Assembly: GCA_949284715.1 (NCBI GenBank)
Contig: CASDWH010000039.1
Location: 1-56,387 of the forward strand
DNA: 56,387 bases
Reading direction: 5' to 3'
Source of the DNA: an uncultured bacterium
GTDB taxonomy: Bacteria; Cyanobacteriota; Vampirovibrionia; Gastranaerophilales; Gastranaerophilaceae
Shown here: piece by piece, positions 19,562 through 27,036 of the stretch
Position numbering within the stretch: position 1 is the stretch's first letter
Layout: each line of letters begins with the position of its first letter
Notes under the pieces: generated by a model
Database searches by the model: none
Told to the model about the DNA's origin: nothing
Seen by the model: the letters and a program-made list of their open reading frames with translations, nothing else
Program-made: the position numbers and the translations under genes

Positions 19562-19767
19562 TATTTTAACCTCTGTAATGCCCTTAATACTTCACCCTCT
19601 GAAATTTTCCACATGCCGCGTTTATACCGTTGTATTGCACCTTTGCGTTGTAGTTTATATAAATACCCCACTTTCATGTCGTATTTTTCCGCAAATTCTC
19701 TGAACAGCATTAAGTCGTTTGGGATTGTTTCGTTTACTCTTCTATCCATTCTTATAACATTTTCCAT
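19561..19767 (-). CDS. Excisionase-like small HTH protein
   Basis: The 68 residues contain a winged-helix/MerR-type HTH pattern (FREFAEKYDMKVGYLYKLQR, GMWKISEGEVLRAL), as in phage excisionases and helix_turn_helix-17 proteins. An AGGAGG site precedes the ATG. Position directly upstream of int, with a one-base overlap, supports a role in controlling the direction of recombination. Confidence 0.75.
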   Translation of the reverse strand: MENVIRMDRRVNETIPNDLMLFREFAEKYDMKVGYLYKLQRKGAIQRYKRGMWKISEGEVLRALQRLK

Positions 19768-19810
19768 TTAATACCTCCTAGTAATTAACTTTTCTTCATG
19801 AACAATATTT

Positions 19811-19851
19811 CTTAACAAAAAGCGCAATCCATGATATAGCCATGAATTGCG
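19811..19851 (-). terminator. Leftward terminator between early operon and xis-int
   Basis: CGCAATTCATG and CATGGATTGCG arms on the minus strand (19851-19841 and 19833-19823; one mismatch), a 7-nt loop, then CTTTTTGTT. It would stop the early replication transcript before xis-int. Confidence 0.75.
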
Positions 19852-19881
19852 AAATTCGTGAATTGTTAAGCTTGTTAAATT

Positions 19882-20043
19882 TTATTTAAAACAATCATAC
19901 GGCCCAAGCTCCAGAACCCACCTAAGAGCGTTAATTGCACCGGCTCCTACCGCCCGTAAGTATGAATGCCCAAATTTTCTAGCGTCTTTATACGCGGCCT
20001 CTGCTTTTTCTAAATAATCTTTAATCTCTTTCTCTGTTTTCAT
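19882..20043 (-). CDS. Small hypothetical phage protein, 53 aa
   Basis: The ATG (20043-20041) abuts the stop of the methyltransferase gene and has a perfect AGGAGG seven bases upstream, inside that gene's end. The sequence starts MKTEKEIKDYLEKAEAAYKD and ends LGPYDCFK; it is helical and charged at the N-terminus. No known family is recognised. Close coupling and the strong ribosome site make it a real gene despite its size. Confidence 0.7.
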   Translation of the reverse strand: MKTEKEIKDYLEKAEAAYKDARKFGHSYLRAVGAGAINALRWVLELGPYDCFK

Positions 20044-20640
20044 TTAACCTCCTATTAGCTGTTCAAAAATATACTTCCCGATTTCCGGCTTTACGCAGTT
20101 TCTTAAAACCAGTCTGCAATCAACCTTACAGGCTTTTAACACGCTTAAATCAAAGCCATATTTTGAAGCCATAGCCTTAATGTTATCCATGATTTTTGTA
20201 TAATTATCGTTATACTGACAGCCAAAAACAAAATCAGAACTCCAGAAATAATGCCTGTCTATTTCAAAGCTCGGTTCTATAAGCGGCTTGTAATACGGTT
20301 TAACATTCTCTATCACCCATTTACCTTTAAAAAATGTTTTAAGCCAAATTATCTCCTGATAAAGTGTCATATCCGGGTATTTCAAATTTTCATCATAATA
20401 ATGCGACATCTGTAATACTGAATGTGTTGGGCAGGGCGGTGACGCCCAAATAAAATCAAATTCTCTGAAATGCTGCCTTAAATATTCGTGAGCATCGCCG
20501 ACAATTACAGTATCGTTCGGGAATAACTTTTGATAACATTCAGCAATTTTAGGATTTAATTCAACTGCCGTAATGTCGTGGTCATCTCCCCACAACTTAC
20601 GGTTTCCGCCGATACCCGCATATAGGTTAAGTATCTTCAT
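20044..20640 (-). CDS. Compact DNA (cytosine-5) methyltransferase
   Basis: The 198 residues carry motif I (LNLYAGIGGNRKLW), the motif IV catalytic proline-cysteine (ASPPCPTHS) and an ENV motif VI (KWVIENVKP). The protein is much shorter than typical C5 enzymes and appears to lack a separate target-recognition domain, as in some phage methylases. A likely role is self-modification of phage DNA against host restriction. It lies in the leftward early operon. Confidence 0.85.
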   Translation of the reverse strand: MKILNLYAGIGGNRKLWGDDHDITAVELNPKIAECYQKLFPNDTVIVGDAHEYLRQHFREFDFIWASPPCPTHSVLQMSHYYDENLKYPDMTLYQEIIWLKTFFKGKWVIENVKPYYKPLIEPSFEIDRHYFWSSDFVFGCQYNDNYTKIMDNIKAMASKYGFDLSVLKACKVDCRLVLRNCVKPEIGKYIFEQLIGG

Positions 20641-20654
20641 TTACTCCTCCTTAT

Positions 20655-21176
20655 TTAATAGATTTGAAGTTTCTCCGCATATTCTTCAAGTTTTAACATT
20701 TTATCTAAATCCAACTTACCCGGTGTGCAACACATAAGAGCGCATACAAACATATAAGAATCTTCTTCTATTCCCATATCTTCATCAGCGGGGCAAAATT
20801 CAAAGAAATAAAACATATCGTTTAAATAAAAGCAATAAAGCCATTGTCCTATTTGTCTTGCGTATTTTTCGTCAATAAGTAACTTAACCTTTTTATCTTT
20901 ACTTATTACAAGCCGACGGTCTGAATATGTCACATTGCCAATTTCTACTTCAATACCTTTATTTAAAACATTTTCGAGGTTTTGCTCGCAAACTATATTC
21001 TCAATAGTTTTCTGTCCTGATATTACATCCAAACTCTTTTTATCATACGCTCTGTAATCAGCTACAGCGGTATCAATAACAATTACGCCGTCTGTTACAT
21101 AATTATTTAAAAAATAAACATCTTCTAAATCTATCTCTATGTCAGTATAAAAGCATTCTTTACTTAGTTTCCGCAT
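20655..21176 (-). CDS. Hypothetical phage protein, 173 aa
   Basis: It is acidic and rich in Asp, Glu and Tyr, with no signal peptide or membrane helix, and has a CALMCC stretch near residue 145. It is not recognised as any family. It lies 14 bp before the methyltransferase in the same operon. Confidence 0.7.
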   Translation of the reverse strand: MRKLSKECFYTDIEIDLEDVYFLNNYVTDGVIVIDTAVADYRAYDKKSLDVISGQKTIENIVCEQNLENVLNKGIEVEIGNVTYSDRRLVISKDKKVKLLIDEKYARQIGQWLYCFYLNDMFYFFEFCPADEDMGIEEDSYMFVCALMCCTPGKLDLDKMLKLEEYAEKLQIY

Positions 21177-21297
21177 TTTTATATACCTCCAATTTCCTTA
21201 TTAACTCTTGATTTTCCTCTCTCAAAGCCTTGCATAGTTCATCTTTCACATCCAAACATTGTATTGTTAAGTCATAATACCGTTTGAGCTTGTCGTA

Positions 21298-21828
21298 TTA
21301 CATTTCCAGCCCGCCGGTTGAAGGTGTAAGATTTATCTTCAACTGACTTATTGCCGGAATGTAGGATGTATTACTAATTTCTTCAATTTCCTTTAGTGCT
21401 GCGTTATTCCAGTACATAATCATGCGCTTGTATTTATCGTGTTTTTGCTCTTCAAAATCCGGCTCGAGGTCAAAAAATTCTGCTGTAATCTCTGACCATT
21501 TCCAGCCCTCTAAGTAGCGCAAAACAAGTACTTTCCGATACTCCCAGCGGCTGACCCGCCCAATCTGGGTCTTAATTATCTCATGCTCCGGTATAATCCA
21601 CGCCCTGTACTCGCTGATGCGCCGGTTAATCTTTTCCAGCGTGAAGGCGTGCCGCTCCTGTTCGCTTAATTTCCGCCCGTTGCCGGTTGTAACCTTTATC
21701 TTGGAGTAATCAACGCCGGATAAGCCTATCTTTCTCTCTAAGCTATGTTTCCGCCTCAACAGTCCGTCAAGCTCTCGCACCCGGTCTGTATAACACTTCA
21801 AGCGCTCCTCTGTTATCGGTTCGTACAT
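21298..21828 (-). CDS. ArpU/RinA-like phage transcriptional regulator (sigma-70 region 4-like)
   Basis: The 176 residues have a coiled N-terminus, then WEYRKVLVLRYLEGWKWSEI, the helix-turn-helix pattern shared by ArpU, RinA and DUF1492 proteins and resembling sigma region 4. Such proteins activate late or packaging genes in many Firmicutes phages. Its position in the early block fits a switch to the rightward late operon at 32.3 kb. The family assignment is moderate and the target is inferred. Confidence 0.6.
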   Translation of the reverse strand: MYEPITEERLKCYTDRVRELDGLLRRKHSLERKIGLSGVDYSKIKVTTGNGRKLSEQERHAFTLEKINRRISEYRAWIIPEHEIIKTQIGRVSRWEYRKVLVLRYLEGWKWSEITAEFFDLEPDFEEQKHDKYKRMIMYWNNAALKEIEEISNTSYIPAISQLKINLTPSTGGLEM

Positions 21829-21845
21829 TCTATGCCCTCTTTTTG

Positions 21846-21947
21846 TTAAATCTCTAGCAAATCAACGATTTTTTTAATCCTCTTTTCGTAGTCCGGCAAG
21901 TCATAAATTAAACTTTTAAGCCATTCGTATATCTCCCATTTATTCAT
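21846..21947 (-). CDS. Possible 33-aa small protein coupled to the helicase gene
   Basis: The ATG lies inside the last codons of the helicase gene (ATGAATAA overlap) with a GGAAGG site eight bases upstream. It reads MNKWEIYEWLKSLIYDLPDY and ends DLLEI. The short length makes this tentative. Confidence 0.45.
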   Translation of the reverse strand: MNKWEIYEWLKSLIYDLPDYEKRIKKIVDLLEI

Positions 21948-22869
21948 ATTCAAACCTTCCGTATCCGTATTTATTATGTCTTATCTCTTCAACCTTCGTT
22001 CCTGCATAATTAACCCTGTACAGGGTATAATCATCTTTGTACCTGCCTGTAACGGTGTCAAAATAAATTTTTGCGGCTGTATTATCAACTCCGCCCATCC
22101 GCAATTTACGTATACAACACCATGTCGATTTAAGCGTTCCCAATTGTGTCGTATTGGTTTCGTCATCCGGGGCGAGCATAATAACACAGGTTGCCTCCTT
22201 GACCTTGTTGGAACTTCCTATAAACTCATCCATTCCGGGGATTTTAATCTCCTCCTTGCAAAAAGCGGGCTTACGCAGGTGCGAAATTGCCACAACCGGA
22301 ACTTTAAACGTGTACTGTGCCTCTCTTATTGTCCGTATAACCTTTGTGATATGCTCCAGTTCAGACTGGCTGCTGACCGTCTTGTCCAGATAGTCGATAT
22401 GGTCAATAATTACCAGCTTGCTGTCTTCTTTACATACTGCGCCGATAATATCGTCACACAGGTTTTCAATCGTGTACCCGTTCTGGCGGTTTATTATGTG
22501 TACATTTTCAAATATACTATCCGCGTAGTTTTCCGCTTTTTGTAAAGCGCTTTTATCAATGTTGAAATTTCCGCAGGCAAACTGCCGTAAAGTTAAATAG
22601 TACTGCTGTGTAAGCTCTTTGTACTTGTAATACATCTTTGTCAATTTGTTGTCACCCGCGAAATTTTCTAAGGATATAAGCGTTACCTTAACGCCGTTTT
22701 GACCGTTGTACGTTGCTATAAGCTCAGCAATTGTTGATTTACCAGCTCCGCTGCGCGCTCCCAGCAAAATTAAATCACCTTTTAAAATCCCTTCCAGCTT
22801 GTCATCAAGATACTTTATACCGAAACGCGCACAAAGCGCATTATTTCTGAAAAGTTCCTCAATGTTCAT
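21940..22869 (-). CDS. DnaB-like replicative helicase (RecA-fold C-domain only)
   Basis: The 309 residues have Walker A (LLGARSGAGKST), a helicase motif 1a-like LISLEN, Walker B (KLVIIDHIDYL) and a VPVVAISHLRKP segment typical of DnaB/Gp4 helicases. The N-terminal DnaG-interaction domain of full DnaB is absent. It overlaps the primase gene by 4 bp (ATGA), so helicase and primase are made together and probably form the phage primosome. Confidence 0.85.
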   Translation of the reverse strand: MNIEELFRNNALCARFGIKYLDDKLEGILKGDLILLGARSGAGKSTIAELIATYNGQNGVKVTLISLENFAGDNKLTKMYYKYKELTQQYYLTLRQFACGNFNIDKSALQKAENYADSIFENVHIINRQNGYTIENLCDDIIGAVCKEDSKLVIIDHIDYLDKTVSSQSELEHITKVIRTIREAQYTFKVPVVAISHLRKPAFCKEEIKIPGMDEFIGSSNKVKEATCVIMLAPDDETNTTQLGTLKSTWCCIRKLRMGGVDNTAAKIYFDTVTGRYKDDYTLYRVNYAGTKVEEIRHNKYGYGRFEYE

Positions 22870-23651
22870 AGCTTTGTCCTCAAAATCGTATCTACTTCTC
22901 TCTGTGGCAGAGGGCTTGACAGTCTTTGGTTTAAACCGTTTATTATGTAACTTATCTCATCCCGGTTTAATCCCTCATCCCGCATCCAGAAGGTGAACTG
23001 CGCAAGTTTACTATTCCGGCAGCCCTTGTACAGTTCCTGCGGCTTAAATATCCGCTCCCACTTACTATCGTCAAGGAATACGCTGTTATCAGCAGTTGCC
23101 GGCTTTTTGTACCGGCTCCGCTTATCACCCACCGGGCTAAAATACGTAAGCATTTGTTTTTCCGTATAAAACCTGTCTGAACAATTATCCGGAACGAAAT
23201 TAACGAAAAAAGGCTCATTAGGGTTCTTAAGGTGGTAGTATCCGGGCGCCCTTAAGAGTCTTAACACGTCTAAGCAGTGCTTATCCCCGTTTAGCCTCTC
23301 CGCTATCCCCCGCTGTATCCGCTCAAAGTTCTCGATTGTTGCCTCTCCTTCTACCGCAAAATAGCAGTGGTAGCCATTTTTTGTTTCAGTCATAAGGCTG
23401 GGCGGAATTAAAAGGGCTTTTATGCGTTTCATTTGTTCCGGCTTATTCCCGCCATCAAGATCGCAAAACCAGAAATTAATTTTCTTCAAATTCTCTTTCT
23501 TCCGCGCCCCTTCAAACTCGTTTAAAACCCAGAAAATGCCGAAACCCTTTCGATTGTAATCTTCTAGCGATTTTAACCCTATCTCAATTGCGCCGTAAGA
23601 CTTCATAACCGGCTCGCTGTCATGTAGGGCGTAAAAACGGGTCATCTCCAT
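22866..23651 (-). CDS. AEP-superfamily (RepB/PrimPol-like) DNA primase
   Basis: The start is set at ATG 23651 (MEMTRFYALHD); a longer frame begins at TTG 23672. Of 261 residues the first two thirds show the archaeo-eukaryotic primase pattern: acidic pair in NFWFCDLDGG, histidine in NGYHCYFAVEG, then LRLLRAPGYYHLKNP. The last ~70 residues resemble a PriCT-type helical domain. It synthesises primers at the phage origin with the adjacent helicase. It overlaps the upstream gene by 32 bp. Confidence 0.8.
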   Translation of the reverse strand: MEMTRFYALHDSEPVMKSYGAIEIGLKSLEDYNRKGFGIFWVLNEFEGARKKENLKKINFWFCDLDGGNKPEQMKRIKALLIPPSLMTETKNGYHCYFAVEGEATIENFERIQRGIAERLNGDKHCLDVLRLLRAPGYYHLKNPNEPFFVNFVPDNCSDRFYTEKQMLTYFSPVGDKRSRYKKPATADNSVFLDDSKWERIFKPQELYKGCRNSKLAQFTFWMRDEGLNRDEISYIINGLNQRLSSPLPQREVDTILRTKL

Positions 23652-24435
23652 ATTTCGCTCTATCCTCCTCAATTAATCTTGCCATTACCGGGTCAAATTT
23701 CCCCGGCTCCTCTCCTGCCCCGCCTCTGTCAGGATACCTTATACGCTGCTTGTGGTAACTCTTTAACCGCTCATAATGTGCATTGGGTAAATCAGCATTG
23801 AACGGCTGTTCCTTACCCGTTTCAATGTTGCGCGACAGTGCATTTATCAGCTCATTCAACAGTTTTTCGCTGGCGCATATCCCAAGTAATTTGCGCCGCT
23901 GCTTATCGGTTAAGCCCACATTCTGATACTCATCGCCGAAAAACTCAACTTCATTTGTGGAATTTTCCACAAGCGCGCCCCCTTTATTTTTTTTCTTTCC
24001 ATCTAACCAGTCTGAGGTTGAAGAAGGAGGAGTAGAAGTAGAATTTGTTTTATCATAAACAACCCCTACAGCATTTTCATTTACATTTACATTACTCATT
24101 TTCATTAGGGGTTGTTTTGGGGTTGTTTTTTGTGCGTTCTTATTTCCTTTTGGCGCTCCGCCTAATTGCCCGCCATCAGCGCCTTTACGCCCGTTAAAGT
24201 ACTTGCTGATATTCGCCATAATCTGCGGTTTTATGAGCAAAAATTGCGCAAAAGTGTGACGGTTTTGTGACAAAACCGTTTCAATTTCGTCACAAATTCG
24301 TTCCATTTCCGTCACGTTTTCGGCACAATTAAAGTTCAATGTCATGATGGCTTTGTACAATTTTAACTGCGCTTTTTCTCCTAAAAGATCTATCGCGTCA
24401 TAAAAACTTTTGTAAAAAATAAAACTTTCGCGCAT
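23620..24435 (-). CDS. Phage replication protein with DUF6291-like N-domain
   Basis: The 271 residues begin ESFIFYKSFYDAIDLLGEKA, matching the DUF6291 pattern, followed by a GRKGADGGQLGGAPKGNKNA linker typical of phage initiator/loader proteins, and a C-terminal helical part (residues about 175-270). It lies immediately upstream of primase and helicase, so an origin-binding or helicase-loading role is plausible but not shown. Confidence 0.65.
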   Translation of the reverse strand: MRESFIFYKSFYDAIDLLGEKAQLKLYKAIMTLNFNCAENVTEMERICDEIETVLSQNRHTFAQFLLIKPQIMANISKYFNGRKGADGGQLGGAPKGNKNAQKTTPKQPLMKMSNVNVNENAVGVVYDKTNSTSTPPSSTSDWLDGKKKNKGGALVENSTNEVEFFGDEYQNVGLTDKQRRKLLGICASEKLLNELINALSRNIETGKEQPFNADLPNAHYERLKSYHKQRIRYPDRGGAGEEPGKFDPVMARLIEEDRAKYGDDPFLRPT

Positions 24436-24452
24436 TATTTTTATCTCCTTAA

Positions 24453-24716
24453 TTAAAATGGAATATCCTCTTCATTTATTTCAGTACCGCTGAATTCTTC
24501 TTTTATCGTTTCAGCGTCAACCGGCTTTGAATACTCATTTATAGCCAGGTATTTTTTCCCTTCTTTACTGGTTAAAATATCAATATTCAAATAGCCTTTT
24601 TCATTAACCGGATTTTCTTTAAATTTTTCCATTTTAAATCCCAGTTTTAAAATTTCACCGTATTTTGTTTCAACGGTAGTTAACCTTACCCCTTCCGGGA
24701 ATTTAATTTTTGCCAT
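24453..24716 (-). CDS. Small protein with SSB-type C-terminal tail
   Basis: The 87 residues are beta-rich and end in INEEDIPF, the same acidic DDDIPF-like tip by which bacterial SSB recruits partner proteins. The body is too short for a standard SSB but long enough for one OB-fold. It overlaps the Rad52-like gene by one base (TAATG). Pairing of an annealase with an SSB-like protein fits phage recombination modules. Single-strand binding is inferred from tail and context. Confidence 0.55.
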   Translation of the reverse strand: MAKIKFPEGVRLTTVETKYGEILKLGFKMEKFKENPVNEKGYLNIDILTSKEGKKYLAINEYSKPVDAETIKEEFSGTEINEEDIPF

Positions 24717-25432
24717 TATAATATCTCCTTCTCTAAGTTCTTAAGAGCTTCTAACTTATCCTGCACCATAGAGTAAAAGGCCTTACGGTCTTTTACTTTC
24801 TCTTTATACCGGTTATAGAAATCTTTTAATAAAGCGCGGTCACAAATTTTAGCTAGCTCAATATAAATATAAGTATCATCAGTAACCGGTTTTGCTTCCG
24901 TTTTTTGTTTTTTCATCGAAAAAACAACTTCGCCTTTGTCATTAGTGATTACAAGGTTTTTAATATTTTTATTTGTTCCGTACTCTATTTTATTTACATA
25001 GAATTTAGCAAATTTATCTTCTAACTTGTAAACATCTTTATTCATTTTTTTAGAAAGAAGTTCGTTTCTGTAAGTTTTTAGGTTTAGCCAGATGAAGGGA
25101 GCAGAGTATAACTCTATACCTATGCCCCACTTGAAGCCGGCACGTTTAAAGCAGTCGGAGGCTTGTCCTTTCTCAGCTTCGGTATTGCTTTCGACGCCAC
25201 AATCCCATCTCCATAACCAATCTTTTAACTCTTTGTTATAAATCCCGATACCGCCATACATTTTGCCGTCAATAACCTTGAAATCGTTTTGCCATAAATC
25301 ACCGTAGGTTTCGTCTAATATTGCACGGTCAACTCTTGCAGTTTTGTATAACAAAAGTGAACAACCTTTGGAGGAGACCTGCGCAACGCGGCACTCGATT
25401 TCATCAGGCTTTAATGTTCTGATTTGTACCAT
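24716..25432 (-). CDS. Rad52/Sak-family single-strand annealing protein
   Basis: The 238 residues show the Sak/Rad52 core: LDETYGDLWQNDFKVIDGKM, DCGVESNTEAEKGQASDCFK and RAGFKWGIGIELYSAPFIWL. Such proteins anneal complementary strands during phage recombination and concatemer formation. The C-terminal ~60 residues are helical and variable. It is followed by the SSB-tailed protein in a one-base overlap. Confidence 0.88.
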   Translation of the reverse strand: MVQIRTLKPDEIECRVAQVSSKGCSLLLYKTARVDRAILDETYGDLWQNDFKVIDGKMYGGIGIYNKELKDWLWRWDCGVESNTEAEKGQASDCFKRAGFKWGIGIELYSAPFIWLNLKTYRNELLSKKMNKDVYKLEDKFAKFYVNKIEYGTNKNIKNLVITNDKGEVVFSMKKQKTEAKPVTDDTYIYIELAKICDRALLKDFYNRYKEKVKDRKAFYSMVQDKLEALKNLEKEIL

Positions 25433-25441
25433 CTTTTACTC

Positions 25442-25615
25442 CTATTCCTTCATATATTCAATCGCGTACTTATATTCCGCTGCTGTTATTAATCCTTTTT
25501 TAAAGATTTCTTTTACCTCTTTTTTATCAAATAGTCCAATCTTGACGCAGCGCTCCCATTCCGTGGAATAGTTGCCATCATCGTAATTGTCCATGATGTA
25601 TTCCCCTGAACTCAT
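25442..25615 (-). CDS. Small hypothetical protein, 57 aa (XkdX-like repeat pattern)
   Basis: The start at 25615 forms an ATGA overlap with the stop of the upstream gene and has GAGG six bases before it. It contains two 'GLFDKKEVKEIFKKGLITAA' style short helical units like those of XkdX-type proteins. The similarity is weak and the function is unknown. Confidence 0.6.
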   Translation of the reverse strand: MSSGEYIMDNYDDGNYSTEWERCVKIGLFDKKEVKEIFKKGLITAAEYKYAIEYMKE

Positions 25616-25899
25616 AGCGCGCCTCGCTGTAATCGTTCGTAGCATTCCGGGATTAACCCCTTATAATCGTATTCAAATACCATCATCTCTGCTAATCTCT
25701 GTACCTGCGCCCGAAATTCTACAGGCGCTCCTGAGGTGCGCATAATGTACTGGTATATAGCATTTTTAACAGCCTCGCGCTTCTTGCGTGCGGTTGTTGT
25801 ATTCTTAAACTTAATCATCATAGGTATAAGCTCCTCATATATCCATATCAATATGCATAGCGGCATTATAAATGCCAGAAATATAAATAATTCGGCCAT
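25612..25899 (-). CDS. Small membrane-anchored protein, 95 aa, first gene of the early operon
   Basis: The start is placed at ATG 25899 (MAELFIFLAFIMPLCILIWI) after an AAGGAT site; an ATG 15 bases further up is in frame. One N-terminal membrane helix (about residues 3-22) is followed by a basic cytoplasmic helical domain. No family is recognised. It lies immediately after three terminator-like hairpins. Confidence 0.65.
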   Translation of the reverse strand: MAELFIFLAFIMPLCILIWIYEELIPMMIKFKNTTTARKKREAVKNAIYQYIMRTSGAPVEFRAQVQRLAEMMVFEYDYKGLIPECYERLQRGAL

Positions 25900-25912
25900 G
25901 TTTAATCCTTTC

Positions 25913-25936
25913 AAAAAAAAGAGGGCGAAAGCCCTC
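25913..25936 (-). terminator. Leftward terminator-like hairpin 1 ahead of the early operon
   Basis: On the minus strand GAGGGC-TTTC-GCCCTC is followed by eight T residues (25920-25913). It lies between the upstream promoter region and the first early gene, so it can only matter to transcripts entering the operon or to an upstream small RNA. Confidence 0.85.
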
Positions 25937-25962
25937 GGTCATATTTCCCATTAATGAAATTT

Positions 25963-26017
25963 AAATAAATAAAAAGGGGCGGCAATCGGCGTATATTCGG
26001 TGTAAGAACGCCGCCCC
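25963..26017 (-). terminator. Leftward terminator-like hairpin 2
   Basis: Perfect 8-bp arms GGGGCGGC/GCCGCCCC (26017-26010 and 25983-25976) followed on the minus strand by TTTTTATTTATTT. The 26-nt loop can fold further through GGCGT/ACGCC. Confidence 0.7.
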
Positions 26018-26033
26018 AAGATGTTCAAATTAA

Positions 26034-26099
26034 ACAAAAAAAGAAAAAGAGCGGCATATAGTTATTACATCAGCATTTAAATAAGAAGAGCAGCCGCTC
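26034..26099 (-). terminator. Leftward terminator-like hairpin 3
   Basis: Perfect 7-bp arms GAGCGGC/GCCGCTC (26099-26093 and 26055-26049) followed on the minus strand by TTTTTCTTTTTTTG. The loop is long (37 nt), and an alternative small hairpin GAGC-GGCT-GCTC overlaps the upstream arm. Confidence 0.65.
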
Positions 26100-26462
26100 C
26101 GGTTGAAACAATCTCCAACAAAAGAAGGCGCATTCAACTACGCCCAGGGATATTGAGTTTTTAAATTTTACCCCTGCATATAGTGGAAGTATGAAAGGAT
26201 GACTCTTGCAGGGGGAACCTTTCCGGCAACCTGGAGAAGATAAGTTCTTTAGGCAGGGTAAATAAGATACTGAAACAAGTTCAGCATGACATTTACCCTT
26301 ATTAAAAAACTTAATTAGTCTTTGTTATCAATCCGCTTGCGTCAAAGTACGGTCGTTGTTAGCCTGCCTTAGCGAAGGGCAGGGGAGAGCGCCGTACACG
26401 CCTCAAATTCAATTGTTGCCACCGGCAGTCTGTGCAGGCTGCGCTCACGTGGTCATTTCTAA

Positions 26463-26476
26463 ATTGTCAAAGTACA
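26463..26476 (+). repeat. 14-bp direct repeat, left copy
   Basis: ATTGTCAAAGTACA; the identical sequence recurs at 27036-27049, and its 10-bp core GTCAAAGTAC also occurs at 26341-26350. The two full copies flank the divergent RHH gene pair. Confidence 0.8.
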
Positions 26477-26490
26477 GTTTTGTTTAAAAT

Positions 26491-26646
26491 TTATATTTGT
26501 TTTTGGTAATAATTTTCCAAAGCAAACTCAATTTCTTTTCCTATTGCTCTTTTATTTTTCTCCGCAAATTCTTTAACTACCAAGAACAACGCCTCGTTTA
26601 TTCTTAGAGTAAATCTGTGGTATTCTATTGTTTTTTTGTCATTCAT
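26491..26646 (-). CDS. Arc-like ribbon-helix-helix DNA-binding protein, 51 aa
   Basis: The frame reads MNDKKTIEYHRFTLRINEAL and ends ALENYYQKQI, with a GAGG site ahead of the ATG. It is clearly similar to the divergent protein at 26788 (both have RFTLRI, then LF..VK..A..N.R..G.EIE.AL..YY). The pattern is that of the Arc/Mnt repressor family. The promoter predicted at 26713-26685 overlaps TGACGTCA palindromes, so autorepression is likely. Its transcript would run on into the structured leader of the early operon. Confidence 0.8.
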   Translation of the reverse strand: MNDKKTIEYHRFTLRINEALFLVVKEFAEKNKRAIGKEIEFALENYYQKQI

Positions 26647-26668
26647 AATTTTTCCTCTATCTTATGAC

Positions 26669-26774
26669 TGACGTCTATAATAAGATACTATCACATAATA
26701 TTATTGACGTCAAGCAAAATATTTTGATTTTTAAATATTATTTTGATATGCTATCTATACAGAGGGTGACGTCA
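26669..26774. promoter_or_regulatory. Divergent promoter/operator region with three TGACGTCA-type sites
   Basis: TGACGTCT lies at 26669-26676, and perfect palindromes TGACGTCA at 26705-26712 and 26767-26774. Leftward promoter: TTGACG (26713-26708), 17 bp, TAGTAT (26690-26685). Rightward promoter: TTGATT (26724-26729), 17 bp, TATGCT (26747-26752) with an extended -10 TGA. The middle palindrome covers the leftward -35, and the outer ones sit just past each predicted start. This suits repression of both genes by RHH dimers. Confidence 0.7.
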
Positions 26775-26787
26775 AAGGGGATATTTT

Positions 26788-27036
26788 ATGAGTGATAAAT
26801 ACACAAAAGACACCGATAAACGCTTTACGCTGCGTATAGATAACAATTTGTTTGAGATTGTAAAAACTTATGCACAAATTAACAGGCGCCCTGTAGGGAG
26901 CGAGATAGAATATGCACTGGGCAGATATTATGCAGGTTTAATTAAAGATATGACAAATAACAGTATTTATCCTACTATTATTAATTATCTTGCAAAATAT
27001 GACCCATCTCTAACGGATTTTCAAAATAATATTTAA
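26788..27036 (+). CDS. Arc-like ribbon-helix-helix DNA-binding protein, 82 aa
   Basis: The N-terminal 50 residues (DKRFTLRIDNNLFEIVKTYA, then RRPVGSEIEYALGRYYAG) are an Arc/Mnt-type RHH domain similar to the divergent 51-aa protein; a 30-residue tail follows. AAAGGGG lies 7 nt before the ATG. With its partner it probably forms a genetic switch or paired autoregulator over the TGACGTCA sites, separate from the CI-like repressor downstream. Confidence 0.8.
   Translation: MSDKYTKDTDKRFTLRIDNNLFEIVKTYAQINRRPVGSEIEYALGRYYAGLIKDMTNNSIYPTIINYLAKYDPSLTDFQNNI

Larger units (their letters stand above)
25937..26490 (-). other. Structured leader or ncRNA region without a clear gene
   Basis: Besides hairpins 2 and 3, the segment contains CCCCTGCA/TGCAGGGG (26171-26178, 26207-26214), AGGGTAAAT/ATTTACCCT (26255-26263, 26291-26299, with an inner CTGAA/TTCAG) and GTACGG/CCGTAC (26347-26352, 26392-26397) enclosing CCTGCC/GGCAGG (26363-26368, 26378-26383). 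No convincing protein gene was found on either strand. The density of perfect inverted repeats suggests a structured RNA, an antitermination leader or a replication origin. Confidence 0.55.

Noticed and set aside
21177-21297. A frame continuing in phase after the stop of the ArpU-like gene, ending ENQELIRKLEVYKNAETK
   Set aside because: It has no ATG and no ribosome site; only TTG or GTG codons without support. It could be a lost gene end, but cannot be called.
26085-26141. 18-codon leftward frame (MRLLLLEIVSTGAAALLI) entering hairpin 3, as an attenuator leader peptide
   Set aside because: No ribosome site is present and no amino-acid enrichment is tied to the downstream genes; kept only as a thought.
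25937-26490. CRISPR array or tracr-like element
   Set aside because: The region has inverted repeats of different sequences, not regularly spaced identical direct repeats.
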